NCBI GenBank assembly: GCA_016618085.1
Contig: JABLTG010000004.1
Span: 1 to 64,000 of the forward strand
Direction of reading: 5' to 3'
Length of the DNA stretch: 64,000 nucleotides
Origin: Neovahlkampfia damariscottae
Taxonomy: Eukaryota > Heterolobosea > Selenaionea > Neovahlkampfiida > Neovahlkampfiidae
Made by a program: the position numbers and the translations under genes. Below, in pieces: positions 21,053-32,600 of the stretch. Positions within the stretch are counted from its first letter, which is position 1. Every line of letters starts with the position of its first letter. The notes under the pieces were generated by a model. It did not search any database, was not told the origin of the DNA, and saw only the letters and a list, made by a program, of their open reading frames with translations.

Positions 21053-21202
21053 AAAAAAAAAATTGGATCGCGATTACTAGCATCAATATTAGATACAACA
21101 TTATCGCTTTATCAAAAATGTTATGTGTTTGTGGAAGTTTCAGAAGACTGGGATGCATCCAAATTTTGGGAAAAAATAGGTTTTTGCAAAACTGATTCTT
21201 GA
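21053..21202 (+). pseudogene. GNAT acetyltransferase C-terminal relic
   Basis: An in-frame stretch reads GSRLLASILDTTLSLYQKCY, then VFVEVSEDWDASKFWEKIGF, then CKTDS and a TGA stop. GSRLL is the end of motif A (the acetyl-CoA pyrophosphate loop), and FWEKIGF is the FYxKxGF hallmark of GNAT N-acetyltransferases. Upstream there is a stop in an A-run, no ATG and no recognisable first half of the domain. The family hallmark is clear but the gene is not. I read it as the last third of a lost acetyltransferase gene, although an unrecognised upstream exon cannot be excluded. Confidence 0.55.
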
Positions 21203-21531
21203 AAAATTAATTATCATATATCTCCATTCTGAGGAGTCTAGGTCTCTGATTTTAAATTTTGATTTAAGAATGTTTTCATATTTCTTGATGTGCCCAGCAA
21301 TGTGTAGCAATGAAACTACTAAAACTTCTGTCTGCACGGCAAATGAATAACTTATTTTCACTGTCAATCCTTTAGTAGTTTTTTTTTTCAGTACCCCTAG
21401 TTGCATACACCGTGATAAATTTCTTTCTCATCTTTATGAAAACACATTCTAACATTATTAATGTTCCTTTCTTCTTCTGGTTTCTCTTTTTCATGTGATA
21501 CATCTATTTTTCTTTTTTTCTTTTTGGAAAC

Positions 21532-21635
21532 AATTCACCGTTGTTGATTTGTGTTAAACTGTGACACTCATCAGTGTTTTTATCCCAAAAAAAGAAATAG
21601 TCAAATGTTTTTTTTTGACTATATGCTGGTGAATT
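21532..21635. ncRNA. Nested inverted repeats, candidate structured RNA
   Basis: Outer arms AATTCACC (21532-21539) and GGTGAATT (21628-21635) enclose two perfect hairpins. One is ACACT-CATC-AGTGT (21564-21577). The other is ATAGTCAA (21597-21604) with TTGACTAT (21615-21622), whose loop is T-rich. Together they could fold as a ~104-nt multi-branch structure. No known RNA family was recognised, and no tRNA boxes or spliceosomal snRNA signatures were seen. A small transposon remnant is another reading. Strand and transcription are unknown. Confidence 0.35.
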
Positions 21636-21699
21636 CCCTAAACTAAACATTTGGAATAAACTACTTTCAAATCCAAGTTTGGTGTTGGTTTATTGAGCT

Positions 21700-21822
21700 C
21701 TTTTCCATAAACTTCTCTTAAGTCAATCTACTTTTCTTCCATCCAGCACTGTTTGTCTGATATTGGAGTAGTGGATGTGAAAAGTCCGGACGGCGATTTA
21801 ACTTTTTTTTATTTTCACCCCC
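21700..21822. repeat. Repeat copy 2 (order B-A) with GTCCGGAC palindrome
   Basis: Part B (about 21700-21731) matches 20941-20972 almost exactly. It is followed by a ~37-bp spacer and then part A (about 21769-21822). Part A differs from copy 1 at only about two positions over more than 50 bases, outside the T-run. The very high identity in otherwise unconstrained DNA implies a recent duplication or selection. Partial tandem duplication followed by deletion would explain the changed order. Confidence 0.75.
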
Positions 21823-22043
21823 AAGGAAATGAAAAAAGGTCATTTTCGCGGATTTTTCATTTTTTTCGACCAAATCCCCCGATACACCCAGAGCCATTTT
21901 CATGTCAGCCCACGCCTCAACTCGGTAGTTTTTTGTCATTTGAAAATTTTAGTCACCTTCTTACTTTTTGTTGTCCATAATTTTTCATTTTGCTTCTGCC
22001 ATTTTGTTGGCCCGTTGTATTGCTTTTTGGTTGGTCTAAAATT

Positions 22044-22214
22044 ATGGATAACCAAAACTACGAGTTGAAAATGTTGCGATGTTCTTTTCTTTTTGATGAA
22101 CAAAATAAAAAGTATGAAATCCTTATTCTAAAGATTAGAAGCAAGAAACGAATATATGAAGCAAAGAAATGTTATTGGCTCAATTCCATGGCCATACGTA
22201 TAAAATCGCTTTGA
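22044..22214 (+). CDS. Doubtful small reading frame
   Basis: 56 residues from an ATG shortly after a TTGGTTGGTC stretch (CCAA-type on the other strand). The product is rich in Lys/Ile (YEILILKIRSKKRIYEAKKC) and matches nothing I know. It may be a small gene, a relic exon or chance. Listed only because it starts near a promoter-like motif in otherwise empty sequence. Confidence 0.2.
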   Translation: MDNQNYELKMLRCSFLFDEQNKKYEILILKIRSKKRIYEAKKCYWLNSMAIRIKSL

Positions 22215-22335
22215 ATATTTGTTTCATAATATTTTTCATATGCAGTAATATCTTCAAATCCTTTTTTTTTCCAAATTTTTTTTCCAATTTGGAAGCAAGG
22301 AAAAACAACTCTTTGAACAATAAAATTACAATTTT

Positions 22336-23983
22336 TTATTTTCTATTTTTTTTATTCAAATTTTCTCTTCTTTTTTTTGAATTTTCTATTCTTTCTATAT
22401 TCTTTTGTTTTCTTGCCAATTTTTGTGACTTTTTGAGATCTGAAACTTGTTTCAATGTCAAATCCAAATAATACTGAAGACAATCAGGGATTTTAAGATT
22501 ATCCTTATCAAGAATTTTCTTCAATTCCATCATCATATCATAATCTTCATTGTCATTCAAAAAAGTAATTGCTGTTCCTGATTTTCCAGCACGTGCTGTT
22601 CTTCCAATTCTATGAACATAACTTTCAACATCTTCTCTTGGAAATTCATAATTGATTACTGTATTGATATCAGTAACATCAATTCCACGACTTGCCACAT
22701 CTGTCGCAACCATGAAATGAATTTCATTATTTTTGAAATCAGACAATGCAGCATCTCTCTTTTTTTGATTTATATTACCATGAATTTCTGCAGATTTAAA
22801 GCCTTCCTTTTGTAATTTTTGATTCAATTTTTTAGCTCCATGTTTGGTGCCACAAAAAATTAAAGTTTTTGATTTTTTTTGATTTAATTCTTTGATGATG
22901 ACTAATAACTGTTGATAACGATCACTTTCTTCTTTGAATGAAAGAAAATTCTGTTCAACATTTTCATTGGCTGAAATATCAAATTTTCCAATGTTCACCT
23001 TGACTGATTTTGGACAATAATCTTCCGCTATTTTTTGAATTTCTTTTTTCCATGTTGCACTAAACAATAAAGTTTGTCTTTCTTCTGGAATGCTTGCGAC
23101 AATTTTTTTGATTTGCTAAAAACATTAAATTAGAGAAATGATTGAAATTTACTGGTTCAAATCCCATATCAAGCATTCTATCAGCTTCATCTAATGTAAA
23201 GTATGAAACATTCTTCATTGAAATTTTCCCATCACCAATCAATTCATTCAATCTTCCTGGTGTTGCTACTAAAATCTCAGTATCATTCAATTGTTTTTTT
23301 TCATTATTTTTGACGCCACCATAAACACAATCGACATTAATTCCCTTTGAAAATTGCTTGAAAATTTCAGCAATTTGTTGTGCCAATTCTCTTGTTGGTG
23401 TCATTACTAAAACTATTGGTCCATTTCTATTTTTTACTTTTTGTGATTTAATATGTAAAATTGCAGGAATAATGAATGCTAAACTTTTACCTGAGCCAGT
23501 TTTTGCAATACTCACAATGTTTTTTTTTTGAAGAATGATTGGCCATGAAATCGATTGAATTGGAGTTGGAAATTTGAAATTTGAAAGTTCGTCCATGATA
23601 AATTTTGGAAAATTTCCTGATGCAAATGTTAACATTGGATTCACTTCTTTTTTATCTGAAACAGTAATGTGATATTGTTTGATGAATTGATCAATTTCTT
23701 CATTTGAAAATTTGGTTTGAGAAGGACCAACATCTAAAGTTGATTTGAATTCAATTTCTTCTATCATCATTTCATCTTTTTCAATTTTGTTTTCTTTTGG
23801 TTTTTCTGTTGTTTTTTTTGTTGGTTTTTTTGTTGGTTTTTTCTTGTTGTATTTTTTCTTGGCTGATTTTTCGACTGATTTAGGTGTTTCAATGGTAGAA
23901 GTTGCAATTGCATTTGGTTTGATTGAACCTTTTGGATTAAATTTTTTTTTTTGAGTTGTTGGTTCTTTTTGTTTTGAATGCAT
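22336..23983 (-). CDS. DEAD-box ATP-dependent RNA helicase
   Basis: Exons 23983-23153 and 23115-22336 give 536 residues. All core motifs are present: FPTPIQSISWP (Q motif), AKTGSGKS (I), PTRELAQQ (Ia), TPGR (Ib), LDEADRMLDMGFEP (II), FSATW (III), FCGT (IV), ATDVASRGIDV (V) and HRIGRTARAG (VI). The layout is close to the DDX5/Dbp2/Dbp3 group, and the Lys-rich N-terminal (KKPTKKPTKK) and C-terminal tails suit a nucleolar ribosome-assembly helicase. The exact orthologue cannot be fixed. Translation is taken from the ATG at 23983 (MHSKQKEPTT), because a CATTGGAC motif lies just upstream and no earlier ATG is in frame. Confidence 0.92.
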
Positions 23984-24158
23984 TTTTGAGTTTTGTCCAA
24001 TGAAAACGCCAACCTCCAATTTTGAAAGAAAAGTGTTTTCCAAATTGACCAAGAAAAGTTTCTTAGTGTCATCAAAAATACTTGTTGTAGAAAACAATAT
24101 TATGTTTATAAATTATCACATTTTAAAACACAAACAATAAACTTTGATGAAGAAATAT

Positions 24159-24677
24159 TTATTGTTGATATTGAATACTTTGCATTTTAGAAACCCACTC
24201 TTGTGGACATTCATCAAGATTTGTGTTATTAAAAACTGGTTTACAAACTAATGATAAACCTGGTTTAATCAAACTTGTAGCACATTCTCCTTCCATAACT
24301 GGAATTCCTCTTTTCAACCTGTCAGCTAATACACCACAATCATAGAGAATAACAATAAATTGGATCAATGGAACTATTAAAAGTGGAATTCCGATCAAAA
24401 AGCATGCCAAAATAGCGATAATAGAGTTGATTATACCAAATAATACCCAAATCATAATACCTTTTTTATATTGACCGATTAAAACATGACCAAGTCCAGG
24501 AATAAATAAATTTGCGAGTACAGCTAAAACTGGTTCATTTGATGCTGGAATAACCCAACTTGTGTCTTGATGTGTAATAGGATTGACAAGTGATGGTTGT
24601 TGAGTGTATTGTACATTTTGTGAAGTTGTATTTTGTTGTGTATATTCTTGTTCGTCTTGGAATTGTGTGTATGACAT
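24159..24677 (-). CDS. TM2-like small membrane protein
   Basis: Single exon, 172 residues from the ATG at 24677. A Gln/Thr-rich cytosolic N-terminus is followed by LANLFIPGLGHVLIGQYKKG, the Pro-Gly-hairpin pattern of TM2-type domains, and then two hydrophobic helices separated by a short loop. The C-terminal ~60 residues are soluble and contain three Cys. Function is not known. TM2 proteins occur in bacteria and many eukaryotes, some linked to Notch or phagocytic signalling. An ATTGG motif lies upstream. Confidence 0.65.
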   Translation of the reverse strand: MSYTQFQDEQEYTQQNTTSQNVQYTQQPSLVNPITHQDTSWVIPASNEPVLAVLANLFIPGLGHVLIGQYKKGIMIWVLFGIINSIIAILACFLIGIPLLIVPLIQFIVILYDCGVLADRLKRGIPVMEGECATSLIKPGLSLVCKPVFNNTNLDECPQEWVSKMQSIQYQQ

Positions 24678-24884
24678 TTTAATTTGTTGATTGAGCGAAG
24701 TTGAACTTGTCGTTTTTATAATCCAACTTTTAGAACCAATATCCAATCAAAATATATTCGAACCTTCAAATTCTAATCGTCAAAAAAAAAAATAAATAAA
24801 ATATTGCATCAAATGAAAAGCTGATGAAATTTTAAGTGAAAAGAAAAGGAGGATAAAATCGACCAATTACATTGCTTTTTCAAA

Positions 24885-27800
24885 ATGACTCAACACCACA
24901 CTTCTGATTTCTTTGAGCTCATCAGAACAATTGGTGAAACCAAGAGTAAACAAGAAGAAGATAAAATCATCACCAAAGAAGTTGCAAAATTAAAACCTCT
25001 TATCATTCAAAAAAATGTCAAACCTCATTTAATGAAAGAATATGTTGTTAGGTGCGAAAAAAAAAATTAAAAAAAATAGATCCTTGTATTGTGAAATGCT
25101 TGGTCATTCATCACCTTTTTCTTATATTCATGCTGTGAATCTTACTTCTTCCGGTGATATTTTTTATAAGCAAGTTGGTTATTTAGCTGTAACTCTTTGT
25201 ATCCCAAACTCAAGTGAATTGATGCTTTTATTAATTGCTGTCATTCAAAAGGATTTGAAAAGTACAAACTATTTAGAAGTGTCTGCTGCTTTAACTGCTG
25301 CTTCAAAAGTTATAACAAACGAAACATTACCAGCTCTTTTAAATCAAATTATAGGTTTAAAGAATCATTCAAAGTAATCACTATTTCTATTAATTTTTTT
25401 GAAAATTAAAGTGCTGTTGTTCGTAAAAAAGTAGTTATGTTATTAGTCAATTTTTATAAACTAAATCCAAGTTGTTATGATTTAATTTCTGTTGGAAAGG
25501 AACTTTTATGTGATAGAGATCCTTCAGTTATGGCAGCATCATTGAACTTTTTCATGGTTTTTTTTTTTTTTGTTTAACTTTTTTTCTTAGTTGGTGGCTC
25601 ATGACAAACAAAACAAAGCAATTTTGAAAAAATTTGTACCAACGTTTATTGATATTTTAGGACAAGTTATAGACTTTAGACTTCCAGTTCAATATGATTA
25701 TCACAAGATTCCTGCACCTTTTGTTCAAATGAAACTTTTGAAACTTTTTGCGTTACTTGGAAGAAATGACAAAGAGTAAGAATATTTTTTTGATTTATTT
25801 CAACTAGAACGAGTTCAAAAATGTATTCAGTTATCACTCAAGTTATACAAAAAGCAGATTCTGCTGTAAACATTGGAAATGCTATTATTTATGAAGCTGT
25901 TCAAACTGTTACTTCAATTTATCCAAATAATAATTTAATGGAAACTGCTGCTGCTGGTGTTTCAAGATTCATCACAAATAAATCTCAAAATTTACTCTTT
26001 TTAGGAATTCAAAGTTTAAAGAGTATTGTAAAGATTAATCCAAAATATGCTGTTCAACATCAACAAGCTGTTATTAATTGTTTAGAACACAAGGATGAAT
26101 CAATCAAAAGAGTAACTTTGGACTTGCTTTATGCTATGACAAACCCAGATAATTGTGAAGTTATTGTTAAAAAGTTACTTAAAGTAGCAAAGAAATCTGT
26201 TATTGATTCACATTTAAAAGAAGAATTGATCAAAAGAATTTCATTTTTAGCTGAAAATTTTGCACCAAATGCACAATGGTATGTTGAAACTATGAACAAA
26301 CTTTTTGAAATTGGACCTGAATTTATACCTATGGGTTACGTTCAAAATATGTTAAATATTGGTAAGACTCCTTCTTGTTAATAGTTTTCAAATAAAATAG
26401 TTGCTGAAGGTTCAAGTGATGGTGATGAAGATGAAGCAATTAGAATTTATTGTGTTGAAAGTTATGTTCATATGTTAGAAAAACAAGATAATATCAATGA
26501 TAAATTGATGCTTGTTATTGCTTGGATTATTGGTGAATATGGTTACCTCAGTAAAAAATATCAACCAGAAGATTTGATTGAAATTTTATGTGAAGCTGAT
26601 GATAGAAAACTTTCAGATGAAACAAGAATTTGGTTATTACCAGCAGTTATGAAATTATGTGCTCAAATTGGAGAAGTACCATTACCTGCTCAAGAATTAG
26701 CAAGAAAATTTGTTAATTCAAAAAATGTTGATATTCAACAAAGAGCTTATGAATATTTATTGCTCAAAGACAATATAGAAATTTTGGATTCTGTTTTTCC
26801 TGTAAAATTAATTTTTTTAATTTTTTTTTTTTAGCAAGATGGAGCTGCTGAAGAAATTGAACTTGATGAAGAATTATCTTTCTTGGATGACTTTGTTGAA
26901 GAACAATTACAATTAGGAGCAAGAGAATACATGTCAGAAGGAAGTAGAATGGATATTATCAATAAAGGTATTAAAGACAATATTTCTGCTTTAAGAACAG
27001 ATCAATATAAAGAACCAGAAATCATCAAATCAAAAAATTATATTGAAGGAGGTTTTTCATCAAATGAACAATTTGACATGGGCAAAACCAAAGCATACCC
27101 AGAAAATTATGAAGATTCTTCATTTAATGTTTCAAATGTAAGAAGAGTTTGGTATGAAGATGATGATGATGAAGAAGAAAGTAATACACCAACTCAAAAT
27201 GAACCTCAAAATCAAAATCAAAATTTTTCAACTTACAAATATGAAACAAAACAAAACTTTTTCCGTGTTGAAAATGAAATTGAAAATAGTTCACCTTTTA
27301 AAAAGGAAAATCATGAACCTGAACAAAAAATGTCAAAAGAAAATGAAGAATTAGTTTCTGGTTTATTTGGAGGAGGTAGTTCTAAAAAAGAAAAAAAGAC
27401 AAGAAAGAAAGTTGTTAAAACAAAAAAACAAATGGCTACAAGACATACTGAAATGTCACCTGCTGTTGAATTAGAAACTAAAAACACTAATGAAGTTGAT
27501 TCAAAACCTTTAATTGATGATATTTCTTTTAATGATATTAAACCTCAACAACCAAAAGTAGTTCAAGTTTCAAAATCAAAACCAGAACCAAAACCATCAT
27601 CACTTGGTTCTTTGGATGACTTTTTTTCAGAAGATTCTGAAAATAAAACAGAACAAGTAATCAAAGATGAAAAAAAGAAAAATATTTTGGATTCAATGAC
27701 ACTTTTACAACCAACCGAAGTTTCAAAAGAAAAATCAAAACCACTTGTCGTTAAAGATACATCTTTTTCAAATGATGTTTTTGCTCAAGATCAATTTTTA

Positions 27801-28520
27801 TCAGTTACTTATGAAAAGATTAGAAAAGAAAATTCTGTTGATTTGGTTTTAACTTATTCAACTTCAACTGGTTATTCATTAACAAGTATTTATTCACAAT
27901 TTCAAGCACCTGAAAAATTCTCAATTGAATTTGAAACTACTGATAGTAATCCACAAATACGTGGAACAGCAATCACCTTTTCACAATTAGAACCTGGAAA
28001 ACCAGTAAAAGAAAAAAAACAGCTAATCCTTTTTCTAAAGATAAAATTAACTATTAGACTCAAATTAACAGATTTAAACTTTGGTTTTCAATTCATGGGA
28101 TCAGTAAATTCATAAATGTTAATTTATCTTTTAAAATAGGTGACTTATTCAAATCAACAATCTTCACGTCAATTTTTAAGTCTTTCTCATAAAGTTGAAT
28201 TGAAAGATTTATTAAGACCTGTAATGATGAATACTCAAGAATATGCCAAACTTTGGAAATCAAACACAAATGAAAAAAGAATTCAATTTCGTGTTGAACC
28301 TTCAATGTTTGAATTACAAGCAGAAATTCAAAATCAATTTGGAGCTCATGTTGTTTCTGTTATTGGAAGTGAAATTATTTCAGTTACAAAATTAATTGGA
28401 TTAGAAACTATTTGCTTATTACATTTCAAAAAATCAAAAACATTAGGTTTAACTGTTAGATCAGAATCAAGTTCACTTCCTGAAAAAGTTCTTAATCATG
28501 CAAAAAAAGTCTTCCAATAA
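24885..28520 (+). CDS. AP4E1: AP-4 adaptor complex subunit epsilon
   Basis: Exons 24885-25051, 25080-25373, 25412-25556, 25591-25775, 25808-26361, 26401-26801, 26835-28103 and 28140-28520 give 1131 residues. The start FFELIRTIGETKSKQEEDKI, then EMLGHSSPFSYIHAVNLT, and later QFDYHK/MPAPF-type and IAWIIGEYGYLSKKY blocks follow epsilon-adaptin more closely than alpha or gamma. The trunk of HEAT-like repeats is followed by a ~280-residue low-complexity hinge (about 27.1-27.75 kb) and a C-terminal ear domain. AP-4 sorts cargo such as ATG9 from the trans-Golgi network without clathrin. Its presence means the lineage has kept AP-4, which several lineages have lost. A GACCAATTA motif precedes the ATG. 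Confidence 0.88.
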
Positions 28521-28572
28521 ATTTTTAATTTGAAAAAAAGTTTATTGGTCAAAATTACAACCAACAAAAAAA

Positions 28573-29581
28573 ATGCAAAACGATTCCGATGACTTGTCTG
28601 TTATACAAACGAATGATGATGCCACTTCATGTAAATTATCACTTCATACACTTGGATATATCAAAGATTCAAATTTAGATTTCTTTTCAACACTTCAAGG
28701 AGGTTTTACAAAACTGCCAATAATTAACAGAGGTTATTTTGCACGAGTCTATACTATTCATAAATTAATAGAAGAATTCTCAAAAATAAATAATGGAAAT
28801 TGTCAAATATTATCTTTAGGAGCAGGTTTTGATACTTCTTTTTGGAAATTTGAATCAATACCTTTTGTTGAAGTGGACTTTGAATTTGTGGTACAAAAAA
28901 AATCAGCAATTATAAAAAAACAAAAAAATTTGAATTCCAATTTAAAAAATTATGAAATAAAAGAAAGTAATACATCTTTTAGATATTTACAATTTATTTT
29001 AGATGGTGAAATCATTGCTGAAAATTATAAACTTCTCTCAGTTGATTTGAGAGAAATAGAAAAGTTTAAAAGTAAAATAGAGAAATATATGGACTTCAAG
29101 TAAGCATCTTAGATTTTTAAAAAGGCAAAGAATTCCAACTCTAATTTTATCTGAATGTGTTTTATGTTATTTGGAATCATCAATCTCTGCTGAATTGATC
29201 AAATGGATGTGTGAGAGTTTTAATAAAAATATGATCATAATATTTGAACAAATAAATCCAAAAGATACATTCGGTAAAAAAATGGTAGAAAATTTGAAAA
29301 ATAGAAAATGTCCACTTTTGAGTATTCATGATTATCCAACATTGAAAACTCAAAAAAAAAGATTTTTAGATTCAGGCTATGATGAAGCTAATTTTTATAA
29401 AATGTTGGAAGTTTATCATTTATTCATTGACAAGGATGAATTAGAGAGAATTGAAAGAATTGAAATGCTTGATGAACTTGAAGAATGGGATTTATTACTT
29501 TCACATTATTGTTTTGGAATAGGTTTGAAAAATTTGAAGGAAGAGAAAGAAAAATCATCATGGATTAAAAAATGGGAATAA
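28573..29581 (+). CDS. LCMT1: Leucine carboxyl methyltransferase 1
   Basis: Exons 28573-29099 and 29125-29581, with the shortest intron of the window (25 nt), give 327 residues. VIQTNDDATSCKLSLHTLGY is the LCMT1 N-terminal signature that binds SAM. LSLGAGFDTSFWKF is motif I, and LILSECVLCYLE fits the conserved acidic motif near the active site. The enzyme methylates the C-terminal Leu of the PP2A catalytic subunit, favouring assembly with B-type subunits. PPM2/LCMT2 (tRNA wybutosine) is related, but it has an extra kelch domain absent here. Confidence 0.92.
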
Positions 29582-29640
29582 AAATTTATTCGAAAAGGAA
29601 AGGTTTTTGATTGGTGGATTTATTTAATTGGTCAACAATA

Positions 29641-29652
29641 CCGCCAAAACCT
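29641..29652 (+). promoter_or_regulatory. E2F-like site upstream of SMC4
   Basis: CCGCCAAAACCT lies 32 bp before the SMC4 ATG and is identical over 12 bases to the site 38 bp before the KNL1 ATG. It follows two ATTGGT motifs (near 29610 and 29628). Orientation, spacing and neighbours are the same in the two promoters. Confidence 0.5.
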
Positions 29653-29684
29653 CAACTTCTTTTGCCGCGCAGAACAACAAGACG

Positions 29685-32600
29685 ATGTCCACTAACACAT
29701 CACTGAATACATCAACAGTCGAAGAAAAGAAACCAAGACTTATCATAACTAATATTATAGTTGAAAACTTCAAGTCTTATGCAGGAAAAAGAGAAATCGG
29801 ACCTTTTCATGAAAGTTTTACTTGTATCGTTGGTCCAAACGGTAGTGGTAAGTGAAAATTATATTTTAATGACATGAAGGAAAATCTAACGTGATTGATT
29901 CAATTCAATTTGTCTTTGGAAAAAGAGGAAACAAAATTCGTCTCAAAAAACTTTCAGAACTTATCCATCGCTCAGAAAACCACCAAAATTTAAAATTTGC
30001 TAAAGTTTCTGTTTTCTTTGAAGAAATCATTGATGAAGTAAAGATACCATTTAAACTAACACCTATCAACAAGAATGACAAGTACAAATTTGTTGAAGGA
30101 ACAAAATTCAACATTTCAAGAAGTGTAAATGATAAGAGTGCTTCACAATATTATATAAATGACAAAAGAAGTAATTTTACAGAAGTTACAGATATGCTAA
30201 AAGCAAAAGGAATTGATTTAGATAATAATCGTTTCTTAATTCTTCAAGTAATTTTTTATATTTTTTCAACATTTATTTTTAAAGGGAGAAGTTGAACAAA
30301 TTTCATTGATGAAACCAAAAGCTCCAAATGAACATGAAGATGGTCTTTTAGAATATATTGAAGATATTGTTGGAACAAACAAATACCAAGAAATGATTAA
30401 AACCGCAGAAGAGAATGTTGATAAAATTAATGAAGAAAGAACTGAAAAATTGAACAGAGTGAAAATATCTGAAAAAGATAAAGAAAGCTTGGAAGGATCA
30501 AAAAATGATGCACTTGAATTTGTTCATAAAAAGAAAGAACAAATTAGAACAAAAGCAAAACTTATTCAATTGAAAGAAAAACAAGATTTAGAAAAAAAAG
30601 AAGAATCACTTCAAAAGAGAGAAGAATTAACTGAAAAGAATGAAGCAGAAATAAAGAAACTTGATGAATCAATTCAAAAAGCAAAAGAAACTGAAAAGAG
30701 TTATAAAGAAGGAAAGAAGAAATATGATGAAATTTTCAATGAATTAAATGATGTTAAAAAAGAATTTCAAAAATTTGAAAGACAACATATTGAAGTTAAA
30801 GAAGATGAGGAATATTTGGAAAATAGAGAAAAAAATTTGAAAAAAGAAATAGAACAATCATTAAAGAAGATTGATGATTTTCAAAAAAAAATTGATAATT
30901 CAGATGCTGATGAAGCAAAAGAACAAAAAGAACTCTCCAAAATGATCCCACAACTAAAAGAAGCTGAATATTCAGTTGAAAAAATTATTGAAGGAATTCA
31001 AGATGAAATTGGTCCTTTAAGAATTGAAGTTGAAGAAAAACAAAAACAATTAATTCCATTCAAAAATGAAGTCAATGAAATTCAACAAAATATTGATATT
31101 ACAAATGGTGAATTGAATTTATTGAACAGATCATCAGATTCACTCGATAAAAAGATTGAAGATTCAAAAGGAAAATTTGAACTCATTTCAAAAGAAATTA
31201 AAGAAAAAGGTCAAGAATTAAAACAAGCAGAAGCAACTTTAGAAACAGTTAATAAGAAAATTCCATATTTAAAAGAAGAATTGACAAAAATTTCAGGTGA
31301 TGAAGAAAAACTGGACAATGAATATTTTAAAAAATCATCATTGTTTGAAACTTTAAAATCACAACAAGCATCAGCTACATCATCAAGTAAAGTTCTTTCT
31401 GCAATTATGAAAGCTAAATCAAATGAAACGATCGATGGAATTTGCGATAGATTAGGAAATTTAGGTGCAATTGATAAAAAATATGATGTTGCCATTTCAA
31501 CAGCTTGTCCTGCTTTGAACAGCATAGTTGTAGAAAATACAAAATCAGCAAAACATTGTGTTGAATATTTAAGAAAAAATCAACTTGGAGTTGCAACATT
31601 TTTGATGATTGATGAAATCTCAAAAGGTAGACATGCATCAAAAGCAACTCAAACAATTCAAACACCAAAGAATGTACCAAGATTATTTGATCTCGTAAAA
31701 CCAAAAGATCAAAAATATAAAGTTGTATTTTATCATGCTTTAAGAGATACTCTTGTTGCTAAGGATCTTAAAGAAGGTACAGAAATTGCATATGGAAAAG
31801 TTGATGGAAAAAGATACAGAGTTGTAACATTAAAAGGAGAATTGATTGAACTTACTGGTGTAATGTCTGGAGGTGGAAATAAAGTGATGTCAGGTGGAAT
31901 GTCTTCTGTCATTAAATCTGATGTTTCAAAAGAAATTAAAGAAGTTGAAAGAGATCTGAGACAATTATCAGGAGATTTAAAAGAATTAAGATCCAGCAAA
32001 GCAGATATCACTACTCAATACAAGAAATTTGAAGGATCAGTTGAAGAATTAACGCATGAAATTTCCAAAATTAAAATGGAACAAAAATCATTGGAATCTA
32101 AACATAAAGATCTTTCAAAGAAAATTAAAGATTTGGAATCAGAAAAAATGACACTAAAAAAAGATGAAAAGAAAATCCAATCATTACATAAAAACCTTGA
32201 AAAATATCAAAAAGAATTAACAAGAGTTAAGAAGAATTTTTCATCAATTGAAGAAGAGATTGAAGATTTACAAAGACAAATCAACGAAGCAGGTGGAAAT
32301 AGACTCAAACTTTGCAAGGACAAAGTTGAAAAATTGACAAAATTAATTCAAGAATCAAATTCCAAAATCACAAAAATTCAAGTTCAAAAAGAAACTGCAC
32401 AAAAGGGAATCCCAAAATTAAAAAAAAAAGTTGAAAGTAATCAAGTTGAATTGGACCAAATGAATGATAAATTGATTTCAGTTACTGAAAAGAAAAAAGA
32501 CATTGAAACAAAAGCTGAAGCAGTTCTCAAAGAACAAATGAAAGTCAAAGCGATTCTTGAAGAGACAGAAGAAGATTTACTCCAAAAAGAAAAAGAATAT

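Larger units (their letters stand above)
20816..22335. other. Gene-poor island with duplicated repeat, gene relic and structured element
   Basis: This 1.5-kb stretch is by far the longest without a convincing gene. It contains two copies of a repeat with a GTCCGGAC palindrome (A and B parts in different order), a truncated GNAT acetyltransferase frame, a nested inverted-repeat element and one doubtful small frame. Local G+C is higher in parts than in the flanking spacers. It looks like a site of past duplication and gene decay. Confidence 0.6.

Noticed and set aside
21140-21406. Minus-strand frame in the gene-poor island
   Set aside because: It overlaps the GNAT relic on the other strand, has no family match, and has no clear ATG context.
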